DNA from: Sindora glabra
Taxonomy: Eukaryota > Streptophyta > Magnoliopsida > Fabales > Fabaceae
Direction: 5' to 3'
Length of the DNA: 64,000 nucleotides
Assembly (NCBI GenBank): GCA_020226215.1
Contig: CM035235.1
Coordinates: forward strand, 73,929,283 to 73,993,282
The notes under the pieces were generated by a model. The model did no database searches. It was not told the origin of the DNA and was given only the letters and a program-made list of their open reading frames with translations. The position numbers and the translations under genes were made by a program. Below are positions 38,208-49,949 of the stretch, piece after piece; within the stretch, counting starts at the first letter, position 1; each line of letters begins with the position of its first letter.

Positions 38208-39330
38208 CACTGCTACAAAAAGTGGAAACAACATCACTTAATACATATTGGTTAGAAGGAACATCGATGTATATATTGAAGTGGTAACATTTTTGAAAAT
38301 ATGAGAAAACTTTAGACGTTAGTTTCTAAAAAAAATCATCTTTTTTTTCTTTGAAACTTTAAATATTAGTTCTTTAAATAACTAATGTATAAAATAATGG
38401 AAGTGATAATTTTAGATGTTAAATTTAAAAAAAAATTCATTATATTTTCTTCCAACAAAATTTTAGACATTGGTTCCTAAAATAATCAATACTATAACTA
38501 TAAATAAAAAAAAATGAAAAGGCTTTCTACATATATATATATATATATATATATTGTCCAAAACAACGATTTTTATTAGTTGTAGTAAAGAAAGAAACTT
38601 CATAAAAGTTGAAATATGAAGAAATAGATATGCCTAGATGCTTTATTCTATGAATAAATGATCTAATTGATAGAGGAAGCCCCGTAAATATCAATTATAG
38701 AGGTTTTAGGCCAATACAATAAGAACTGCTCCCTTAATATTATGATAAAAAAGTATTATGATATACTATGATATACAAAGTTAGGAGAAAACATTTGCTT
38801 GCAAAAATTTTAATTTTATTGTTAATTTAGAAATTTGGACCAATCCATAATAGAAGGAAAAATAAAATAAAATAAAGATTCATTATAACCTTATAGTAGA
38901 ATAATGGAAATAAGAAAATATTAAAAATAACATATTATACAATTCTATATGGGTAGCAAAAATTATCTATAATATAGAATAAAAATTAAGAATAAAAAAT
39001 AAAATATAAATAGAATAGTTATATATCAAAACAAGATATATACTAATTTCCAATATACCAAATAGAGTAGGAACATTTTAGAAAAATATGAAAAAAAATT
39101 TAGATATTAATTTTTTAAAAAAATCATCATCTGCTACAAGATTTTTGATATTGGTTTCTAAAATAACTAATATCTAAATTCAGGGAGGTAGTAACATTTT
39201 CAAAAATACAAGGAATTTTAAATGTTGAATTTTTTTTATAAAAAATATCACATTTTCTTCTCATAAGGCTTTTTGATATCAATTTCTAATATAATTGATG
39301 TCTAAAGTCGAGAAAGTAGCAATATTTTTG
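38208..39330. mobile_element. Degenerate CACTA/En-Spm-type repeat block
   Basis: Begins with CACTGCTACAAAAA (38208-38221), like a CACTA terminal repeat. A TTAGTTGTAGTAAAG at about 38577-38590 resembles the opposite end. Inside and to the right there are repeated short palindromic units of the form GATATTGGTT...AACTAATATC (near 38300, 38370, 38465, 39100, 39150 and 39280), which match the subterminal transposase-binding repeats common in plant CACTA elements. No transposase coding is seen here, so it is a non-autonomous remnant. Contains (AT)12 at 38531-38554. Confidence 0.5.
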
Positions 39331-42300
39331 TGGTATAAGTACAATAAATCCTATTTTATTTTCTTTATTATCACACTTACTCTCCTTTTTATTTGTTTCC
39401 AAGCTTAATCTCTATCTTTGTTTAGCTTTCATTATAAAACCCTAGATCTCACTATTTTCTCTATCATATATCAATAGATCATTAATATTCCTTCAATTAA
39501 CATTGAACATGAAGCAAATACCCTGATTTAGACTACTAATTCAAATATAAGAGATACCTTTATTATTTCTATTTTTAGGTTTTCACCTATTTTATTTGTC
39601 TAATTTTTTTCACAAGAATTTTTTAAGGAATTTTTTGTTTGTATTTCATTCGTATAACTTTTAATATTATATCTAAGTTTTAAATGTCTATTAAGTACTT
39701 AATAAAATATTGCTATGAAATTCGAAGTTGACTAAACAATAATAAAAAATACAGATAAAGTTCAAAAAAAATCTTGGTAATAGTCATTTTTTACAATTTC
39801 GTGGCAAACTACTAATTGCCTTGGGTGGTTTGCAAATCAATATATCTTGAAAAATTATGTAAAACAAAAAAAAATATACTTAATAGATAATTGAGCACAA
39901 AATTATGAGTTTTTAAAATATTTAATTCAAAATACATGTTTTTAGCAAGATGTTGACTTTATTCAATTTTTATTATAAATATTATGACAAAAAAAAATTG
40001 ACGTTGAAAAAATATTATGCAAATATTTTATATAAATTTTTAAATAGTTTTTAACAAAATACATGGATTTTTTAGTAAAAACCAATGAAATTTGTAAAAA
40101 AATTGATGTAAAAAAAATGACATGATGATTTTTTTTTCACATTAAATATATAATCTATATCAAAATTAATATATAACAATGCTTCATTAGATGTTGATTA
40201 AGAATTAATGTGTAATCCATTAAATATTTGATGTCCATTTGCAGTTTTATAATATTGTTTAGAGTATTTAATAGGTATAAATGTAAAGAACGTATAACAA
40301 TCAAATATTAAAAAATATATTTATATAGTAAAAAATCAATATAACGAGACAGAGTGTTAAGTACTATACCCTATTCTCAGACGTAGCGGGTTTTTAGTTC
40401 ACATTTTATCATATATTTGTGAAGCTTAATCTGACTTGCTGGTCAATTTATATTTAATTATTTCAAGTTAGAAATATAGTGAATGAGACTCACCATCTTA
40501 TCTTATTTTAATAAAATAATTAAGAGAAAAGATACGTAACTAATTCATATTTGGCTTCTTCCTCGGAAAATTAGGTTATCATATTGGACAGGGTTGTTAT
40601 CGGTTGGAACCTCGATTGATCAAAAGTCAAGCCAATTTCTACAACAAATGAGTACTTTAAATGTCAGCTGCGCATGCGAAGAAGCAATTATATATCACAA
40701 TCCCTGTACATCCTTGTGAAATTTTCAATTCATATAAATTTATGAAAAAAAAAATTAAATTTTAAATAATTTAATTCAATTTAAATTTAAATTTTGATTT
40801 GTAAATTTACAAATTTTAATTATAAATTTGTGAATCAATTTGATTCATATAAATTTCAATTCATACAAGTTGATCCATATAAATTCGTAAAAAAAAATAA
40901 ATTTTAAATAATTTAATTTAATCAAGCATATAGTTTTGCGAAGTTATTCATATATACATCCTTGATATCGATTAAATAAAATAAATAATTAGAGTAAAGT
41001 AGATTTATAATGTAATTAAAAGTGAGGGGGGGGGGGACCCTGCGTAATGGCCACGCCTGATTATTCTTTGGAACGTAGCTTTCAAAGGTCTTTCTTGTTC
41101 GAGATAGATGGTCCTGAAGTAATTAAGGTGTTGTTTTGCCTTTCATTCATTCATTTGTGGGGGCTAAGCTTTCTAATTTGATGTGATGCAATGTGGGCTT
41201 AGACTAAATTCTAACTGCCTCAATAATATTCAGTTGTTACACCAACTCAAACAAAAGCTTGACTTTGGCTTCGCCTACCTCAGACAAATGCTAATAAAAT
41301 CAAATCCAGCCACTGCGTGGGGTTAAATATGTTCTTCACGCCAGGAAAGAACATAGAAATGGAACATGGACCACCCCGTTCACTTTTCAAAAGAAATTAC
41401 CAGTATTGATTTAGAAATCTTGCAAATACACAAAAAAAAAAAGGAATTGAAATATTAGAATTTTTGTTAAAAAAATTGTAAATTCCAACATATGAATTTA
41501 TCTCTATATTTTCTAGACCAAGGAAAATTGACAAGTAAAAAATTGAATACATGCTCACAAGTTTTAGAACCATTTGCCGAGTCCCAAAAACATTTCATAT
41601 GTTGGGAAATTCGAGATTGCATTATATGCAAATGTAGCAAAAATTTAAAAAGTTTAATTAATTTGAGTTTCTTTATCAAGAATTACTCATACAATTAATT
41701 CAATTCATTAACATATAATTAAAAAAATAATTTGACCTCTCTTCCAATTATATATGTTCCAAAACTTCAATTGAGAGATTTAAATGTATTTTTTTTTAAG
41801 ATTAGTTTACACAATTGGTCTCCACTCCACATTTCTGTGCTTGTAGCAATGTGTGACAACTTTTTGAGAAAAATAAATAAATAATAGAGAGCGTTCTTTT
41901 TTTTTTTGTGATTAGCTTAATATATGAGCATACTGGATTGATGGCCCATGACTACAACTCTTGTAATCACTATTGTCAATATTATTATTAGGGTACTCTA
42001 CAATTTTTGTAAATCTCCTTTTATAATCATCTCATAACTTGGCTATTAATTAAGTTCCTACTAAAATGCTTTTAGGAGTCATAATCAAAATAAAAAACAT
42101 ATCAAAGAATTGCCCAATAAGTAAATAAATAATCTATTTATTTTTAAAGTATTTTCTAATGAAATAAATAAATCAATGAATAAACTCTTTATTTATTATT
42201 TATATCTAGAAGACATTATGTTGATAAAATAAATAAATAATTTTTTATTTATATTTATTTCTTTTCTCTCATCAACTATCTTACAATTTAATTATCAATT

Positions 42301-44738
42301 ATCTTGATAATTAAATTAGTTCTCACTAAATAAATGTGGATATATTTAATATTATGTGTGCGACCCTTCGGGCTCACTGTAGTGATGGATTATGATTAAA
42401 TTAAGCTCTTTAGTTTAATATTTAAAACTAATCTCATTATTTTAAAATCTTAAAGTTCATGATTAATATCTAGTAATATGTCATGAACTATTTAACGTAA
42501 ATTATAAATATAAACATTTTTCAATTGCAATTATCATGCAATATAATTCTTTTATCATACAATGTCCTAGTTGAATATAGGGCATGATATATTTATCAAA
42601 ATCCTAATCATTTAACTACTATGTATCCAATTCAAAATTTATAACTTGTTATGTAAAACTCATAAATATTTTAACTAAGGATTTTCAAGTCATGATTCGT
42701 AAGATAAAACATGACATTTTTTTCTCTTTATGAAGGGTGATAAATTTCTTATTAAAATTTACAAATTTTCTTAAATGGCAAAGCTATACCCACTAAATAT
42801 CCTTTAGATTACTCTTGGGAATTAACACAATATTAAAGTATAATATACCATATATAAGATTATCATGATATCTCATGTCAAAGAATCAACTTTGCTCCAT
42901 TTCGATGTGAGAATTTTAATTTAACTTGTCCATATAAAAATTCTTAAATGGGTCAATTCAATAAATTCATTCATTTAACGAGTACTTACATATATGCATT
43001 GGTGCCACCACACCGATTTTTATGAAACATGACATCCTCCCATTTAATTATGCAACATATGTATTAATCTATTCAAGTCATTAATATTCATACTCAATAA
43101 TTCTATAACTAGTAGCATTTTAAGAACTAAACTTTGTGAGGATTATGTTTCATGATTATCATTTTTATGTATAACCATATTTTGTGAGTTATATTGATCT
43201 TTGGACTTTATTAAATATAAACAATAATTAAATGATTGATAAAAAATAAAAAAATTTATTAATAATTAATTGAACAAAAAATATACAAAAAATATCAAAC
43301 TGCATCACATATAATTAACTTACAGAGCATAACTCTAACAAGTATCACTAAAATATCATACTATATCACATATAATTTACAAAAAATTTCACCCTATGAC
43401 AAAATTGTATCATGAAAATGTATTTTCTAGGTCTTAACTCTCTTACGACACAAGACATATAATTAGTGTAAAAAAGTATCTGTGTACTTGATACTTCTCC
43501 GACTCTGCCGTTGTAGTTTTACTTTTAATTGAGAACTATATTTTGTACATATCAATTTCGCATTTTCACATCTAAATAACTAAGTATCTAACACAATTTA
43601 AATTAAGCTAATCTTATCTATCACATAACCATGTATTTAAGAAATAATATTTATTTAATATTTTTAAAAATAATTTTTTATTTTTGTATTTTTAAAAATA
43701 AAAGCTGTAATTTGATACTTTTAGAATCTATTTTTAAAAATTATAACTCCAAATATATAACTTAAGAACCAAAAAATAAAAATAAGTTTTTGATATTTTC
43801 TTAACTTATGTTTTCATTCTAAATACTAATTTTGTAATTAAATAAAATATTTTTTAATTATTCATCTAAATATCATTTATCCATTATTTTCTTTTGATTT
43901 GAAAACAAATTTTGAAAGTAAGAAATTATTTTTTTAAAATAGTTTCTTAAAGAAAATAAAAACATGTTGACTCAATATTGACTATGCAACCATTCTTTCT
44001 ACAACCCACTCACACTTAAAGATATATAATATTATAACTATTAGATGAACCTATTTATTTCATTTATGAATTGAGTTCTATGAACTGCTCATAAATAAAT
44101 TAATCAGATCGAGTCTAGTCTACAAAAATTACAGACTCTCTAAATGAAAGTCGAAGTCTTAACATCTATGAACTGCAAACTTAATGGAATTTGCAAACTT
44201 TATCTCTTTTTAAATAATTTTAAATTTAAAATAATAATTATAATTTCAAATAACATATATTTAATATATTTTTAATCGAAACTAATAATTTAACATAAAA
44301 TAAATTATAATAAAAATTATTAATTTTAAAATAAAGTTATTAATTTAAAAATGATTTATATTGATTAAGTTAGGTTAAGAGATAAAAAATTGAATTCAAA
44401 AGTGAATATTAAATTGTTAAATAAAAATTTATATAGTATATTAATTTAATTTAAAGGTAAAAATATAAAAAAAATGTAAATCCATCTGCCGATCATTCGA
44501 ACCTCAGACTTCACATAAATAAATTCATATTTTATAAATTTTATTCTTTTTTTTCTCGAGGATTTGCTCGAGTCCGTTTTAACTGCTTTATATGATATAT
44601 GTGATTTTATAATATCTTTCTAATTATATAAAAGATAGAATATGTCAAAAGAAAAGGAGATCGGTCCTCCCATAGGACAAGCTACCCACATTCATTTTTC
44701 CAATGCATAAAATAAAGAGAAATGGCAGAAGGCAGACG
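39331..44738. other. Repeat-rich, gene-poor DNA
   Basis: AT-rich sequence with no recognisable coding exon. 40735-40925 holds two related copies of a TAAATTTTAAATAATTTAAT unit. 41030-41400 is a more complex island beginning with a poly-G run. 42340-43520 contains the motif GTGCGACCCTTCGGGCTCAC and neighbouring sequence that looks like a transposon-derived non-coding repeat; I cannot assign it to a family. Confidence 0.4.
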
Positions 44739-44740
44739 AA

Positions 44741-45012
44741 TCATGAAATACTGGGGGGTACAAGTTGTCTCCGTAATTTGTTCTATTAGGTGCCATGGAG
44801 GCATGGACATGGAGGGATCAACTTGAAAGACAAATCCTATGTTAGTTTTACAATGTACCGTGCAGTCCTAAAACTGGAAAATCATGAAATACTGGGGGGT
44901 ACAAGTTGTCTCCTTAATTTGTTCTATTAGGTGCCATGGACATGGAGGGATCAACTTGAAAGACAAATCCTATGTTAGTTTTACAATGTACTGTGCAGTC
45001 CTAAAACTGGAA
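44741..45012. repeat. Recent tandem duplication, 141-bp unit
   Basis: Copy 1 (44741-44881) and copy 2 (44882 to about 45012) both run TCATGAAATACTGGGGGGTA ... CAGTCCTAAAACTGGAAAA. They differ by only two substitutions that I can see (CCG/CCT in GTCTCC(G/T)TAATT and ACCGTG/ACTGTG) and by a short deletion in the GGAGGCATGGACATGG region of copy 2. No coding frame is evident. Confidence 0.93.
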
Positions 45013-45069
45013 AACAGTTGACCCCGTCTTACTCGGATATTGGGAAACCGTACATATCATGCTTATGCC

Positions 45070-45942
45070 CGCTGTTTTTAAATCCGGACCGGCTTGGCCG
45101 ATTCAACCAATTGGACCGATATCCGAGCTTAAAAACAGGCCGGTTCAATCCCAAAATCTGAATTAGTAAAAATTTCAAGTTGGTCGGTCGACCTGGCGGT
45201 TGAACCGATGACCCGATCAACCCGTCCACCCGATTTGATCTTTTTTTTTTTTATAAATTGATAGAATTTAATTTCAATTTAACTTAAAAGTTCAATATAA
45301 AAAAATAAAAAAATTATGGAAACCTTAAGTAAGAAAGTATAATATAAAAAATATATTAGAAACTAATTTATTTCATATATATAGCAAAATAAATAAAACA
45401 CATACTTTAAGATATTGAATTTAAAAATATTAGTAATTATAATGTTCTTTTTGAAAATTTTGAATTTTTTTCAATTGTTCAAAAATAGAAAAATATTAAA
45501 TTTTTCTTATAATAATGGATTAACAAAGTTTTAAAATTCTTGAATTTAAATTCAAGAACTTTAAAAGAAAAAAAAATTCTTTCTTGATTCTTGATAAACT
45601 ATCAGGATCAAGATGAATAGTTTTTCTTATAAATTAATATTTTTCTCATTTACAATTACTATTAAATGAAAAAATTAAGAATTATATGAAAGTAATTTGA
45701 ATTAGAGAAAAAAATTTTATCATTTACATTTTATTTGAACCAAAATTATGTTAGATGATTAATGTAATTGTAATAAAATTAATATTTATTTATTATTTTA
45801 GGAATATAGTAATAAAGTATATACACATATATAATATATTATTTATTATATATAAAAATATAGTAACCTGTTTGACCACCCGGTTGAACCTTCATCCGCT
45901 CGCCTGGCCGAGCTGATGGTCGGGTCGGATTTTAAAACATAG
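45070..45942. mobile_element. MULE-like MITE, about 870 bp
   Basis: The left end TGTTTTTAAATCCGGACCGG and the right end read on the minus strand, ATGTTTTAAAATCCGACCCG, form a terminal inverted repeat of a common plant group. Both ends are followed by GC-richer blocks with CGGTTGAACC and CTTGGCCGA/CTGGCCGAG motifs in inverted order. Flanks GCTTATGCC and GCTTATACT could be a 9-bp target duplication, which would fit Mutator-like elements. The interior is AT-rich with no coding. Confidence 0.6.
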
Positions 45943-46226
45943 CTTATACTGCAATTATAGTGTTCTTCTATATTCAAAAGTTCGATCGATCTAACTGAAA
46001 AACTTGGAGGACAGATTATGTGATTAGTTTAATTAATTTTTAAAATCAACCTTAAAAAAATTAATAAAAATATTAGGGACTCAATCAAATTGTGCCAATC
46101 GGTCAAAATTTGTATTGCTCAATCGATTATTTTTTTAAAAAAATATTATTATCATTTTTAAAAATAATATTATTTGTATTTGATATTAGATAAATATTTA
46201 GAGCTTAATGTTTCAAATAATATAAA

Positions 46227-46976
46227 GGCCATATTTGATAAATGGCTGTTTGACCAGCTTTTAATTGGTTTGGCCAAATTGACTGGTTGATTTGTTAAAG
46301 TAGCTAATATTAATGTTTAGTAAATGACTTTTTCAAACGGTTGTTTCTTGCCTAACCGCTGTTTTCAAAAACGCTACTGTGTCCAGTGTTTTCATTCAGC
46401 TACTGAGCATATTACATATGAAAAGCCTGAATTGCCTTTGGCTTCTCTAACTACATTCACTGCTTTCTTTTTTTTCTCTACGTTTATTACATTTGCTGTC
46501 TTCTTTTCTTTAAAAAACAGACATATAGCAATACCCTTTTCTTTAAAGTGTACAATATGTCCAATTTTATTTTATTTTTTAAAAATTTTAGTATTTATTT
46601 TTATATAAAATTAAATAATTTTTTACATATATTTATTAACTATAAAATTTATATTAATTTAATTTTAAATAAATATTTAATTTATAATAAATTATAATAA
46701 TATATTATATACAAAAAAATTAATTTATTAAATAATATATAAAATTAAAATTATTAAAATAAAAAAATACTCAAATAATTTATAAAATATACTCATATCT
46801 TTATATGTTATTTTACATACAAACAGTTAATTATAAATAGTTGATTTTACTAAACATTCTTATACAAATAATTAATGCAATCAGCTAATCAAATTAGCTA
46901 ATACAATTAGTTATTAGATAACAGTTAATTGAATCAACTAACTGCTACAGTTATTAGCTGATTGCCAAATAAGGTC
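46227..46976. mobile_element. PIF/Harbinger-type MITE (750 bp)
   Basis: Terminal repeats are GGCCATATTTGATAAAT (left) and GACCTTATTTGGCAATC (right, minus strand). The left part has blocks such as CTGTTTGACCAGCTTTTA and TAAAGTAGCTAAT. The right part has TAGTTGATTTTACTAAACAT and ATTAGCTGATTGCCAAATAA. These correspond to the two ends of the element at 60612-63657 in the opposite orientation, and to the MITE at 18366-18929. The flanking triplet is AAA on both sides. An open frame at 46324-46608 has no known motif. Confidence 0.75.
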
Positions 46977-47754
46977 AAAAATTATCTTATTTATATAAAT
47001 GAAAGTTATTAATTTTTATATAATTTGAATTGTAAAATTATATAATATGAAATTGTTTAATAATGTTTAAAATGTTTTCATGTTATATATATATATATAT
47101 ATTTAATTTTATTTTATGATAATTTAATTATTTTTAATTATTATATATTTAAAATTTTAACATATATTATAATTTTGGTCCAACTTTGACCTAACCCTTA
47201 AACTGATTTTTATTTCCAGTTTAATGATGGATTTGGTTTTTGAAATATTAATTTTTTGTACTTTTCTGCCATATAATATGTCCTAATTATAGTCCTGAGA
47301 TATCTTTGTAATTTTAATACACAAATAAAATATATTATTTGTGTATTAAAATTGTGTTTTAAGTATATATTCGGTATTGGATTGGCTTGCGTGACATGTC
47401 GTTAAGATATCGAAATCACGAGGTAACAATGATACATAAAGCCCGTGAAGGCTGTTGTTGATGGGTCCAGATACTGTGCATTCCCTGTTGATACTCTTTT
47501 TATAGTGCAATTAGTCATTATTTTTGGTCTAATTATTTGCGGTTGCTAATCAAGTTGTTTAGACGTCCGTTCATTATTACATATTTGCCCTGTAACATTC
47601 CTGCATCAAAATTGTTAAGGTAAAAATCGATTTATATAATAATATGAATTTTTTTTTTATAATTATGAGCAACTTCTAACATGAATTCTAATAAAAATTT
47701 GACATAATAAGTTAGTGCTATAGTATTTTTAAAATTAAGAGTAATGGATAATAA
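46977..47754. other. Spacer with a more complex island
   Basis: AT-rich, with an (AT)n run at 47084-47102. 47360-47610 is less AT-rich and contains no coding frame. I could not identify it. Confidence 0.35.
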
Positions 47755-48115
47755 AGTATGTCAAAAGTTAAATATTGATAAGTTAAGATGTCAATTTCTT
47801 ATAACCATTGCTCGAAGGGCATCCAAATTGTCATTTTAGGAAATATAAAATATTTATACAATGGTTAAAATAAAAAAGCAATGTCAAAAGTTAAATATTA
47901 ATAAGTTAAAACGACGGTTTCTTATAACTATTATTCAAAAAGTATTTAAATTGTCTTACTAAAAAATTTAAAATATTTACATGATGGTTAAAATGAAGGA
48001 TCAATGTTGAAAGTCAAAAGTTGATAAATTAGGGTATTGATTTCTTATAATTATTATTTAAAAGGCATTCAAATTGTCTTGTTGAAAAATATAAAATGTT
48101 TATATAATGATTTTT
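47755..48115. repeat. Three-copy degenerate tandem repeat, about 123 bp
   Basis: Three successive units start near 47755, 47878 and 48003. Each carries TCAAAAGTTAAATATT(G/A)ATAAG or a variant, TTTCTTATAA(C/T), CAAATTGTC(A/T)T and ATAAAATATTTA-like blocks in the same order. Substitutions and small indels show an old expansion. No coding. Confidence 0.75.
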
Positions 48116-49070
48116 TTTAATAACCAATGTCCATTTTATTGTTTATATATTTCTCTTTCACTCCATTTTTAATTTAGATGGTATAAGAGAACAATATATA
48201 ATCCTTACTGCACAATTAAAAATGCTTCAAATCTTATGATTACGAGTTTCCTATTAAACCACAGTTATCTTATGTTGCAATGCTAATGATCGAAATATAT
48301 TTGTAGTTTGATAAAAACTTCATAATTATAAGATTTGAAATATCTCTAATTATGCAGCATCAATCGTGTTTATTGTACTTATATTCCACCTAATATTATA
48401 AAGAATGAATAGCTAATATAATAATTATGTTATAAATTGTATTAATTTTAATTTAGGATCAAATAATGATTATGCTGTAAATTATATTGATGATTTAGTT
48501 AATTTTATATAAATCGCTATTAAAAAAAAGTTAGGATGCGAAAGTTATATCAAAAAAATAAAGGTAAAAAAATTAGTTATTTATTAGAAATAAATATGAT
48601 TTAAAAAATTAGATGCAATGTCAAATGAGAAAAATTAGAAGTAGGCACCATATTAATTTTTTAACCTTTCAACATTTCAAGATATACCAATGGCCAATTA
48701 TTATACCAATAATAGTATTTACGAGGTACAAATATTGTATTAGGATATAAAAAATAAATAAATAATTTAGCATAAATTACCATGTTAGTTTTTTTGGATG
48801 TAAACAACGTTTAAAGATATATCAACAGCCTTTTAATATATATTAAATACTAAATGTATTTACCAATAATATATATTAAAAAACTATAAAAAATTATGAC
48901 ATTTTAAAAGATAGTCATACTATATAAAATAAAATATACGTAATATATCAATTTCAATTAACGATTGATGTATAAAGCTCTACATGTTACATATAAGTTT
49001 AATTTCCACTCTCCATTTAAAACATTTATGTCTTGTGATAGGGAAGACCAATTAGAAATTATAGTTAAAA
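48116..49070. other. AT-rich spacer
   Basis: No coding exon, RNA gene or clear repeat boundary was seen. Confidence 0.4.
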
Positions 49071-49640
49071 AAGTAATATGCCATTTTTACATATTCATTG
49101 CAAGACTAGTTATACTATTTCTTTTTAGTATAATTTTTCATTAATTTAAAACCATTTACACCCAACAAGCTATCTCTATTATTCATTTTAAATTATAATA
49201 ATTGGGTTCCATATTAAAAACCAAATTTAGAGATGTTAACAAAATGAAGAGATAAAAAATTGATGAAAAATTATAATGATAAAAAGTAGTATGTCTATTT
49301 TTGTATTAGGAAACTTAAGTTCATTGTAAAAATAAATATACTACTTGTTTTTACTATAATTTATCATCACTTTACAACCATTTATACCCTCCAAAGCCAT
49401 TTCTTTTATTCATTTTAAATTTTAGCATTTAGGTTTCATTTCTAAAATAATATTTGTTAAAGATATTAGGAAAATATAAAATGAGAAAACTAATAAGAAG
49501 TTATAATGAGAAGAAGTGAAATGATCATTTTTACACTAAAAGATTTAAGTTTATTGCAAAAATATTTATTTCCCTCCTTCACTATAATTTTTCATTAATT
49601 TAATTCTATTTACATCTTCTAACTCAGAAGCTCTCAAATA
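49071..49640. repeat. Three-copy degenerate repeat, about 220-240 bp
   Basis: Units start near 49080, 49310 and 49535. They share the order ATTTTTAC/TATTTTTG, CATTGCAA/CATTGTAAAAA, ACTATAATTT(T/A)TCAT, ACCATTTACACCC-like and TCATTTTAAATT blocks. The pattern resembles the internal repeats of a decayed transposon. Non-coding. Confidence 0.6.
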
Positions 49641-49949
49641 ATATGAAAAGAATTATAAGAAGAAGATACCCACTTTTTCTTTCATTTAAAGTCTATTATT
49701 TTTTTGTAAATTATAGCTTTTTATTGTATATATTGATATACTAATATGAGAATAAATAAAATGATAGAATACCATTTTAGCAATAGATCATCAATTTCTC
49801 ATTTGTTTTATTTAAATTCATTTTTTTATTTATATCTATTTAATTGTATAAAAAATTTACAATGTAAAAAATAATTTTAATACTAACAATTTTAGTTAGA
49901 CTAAATTGAATTAAAAATAAAATTCATTAACTTAAAAAATGATATCGAC

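Noticed and set aside
42340..43520. Possible LTR or other retrotransposon fragment (GTGCGACCCTTCGGGCTCAC region)
   Set aside because: I could not find paired LTRs, a primer-binding site, gag/pol coding or a polypurine tract, so no family is claimed.
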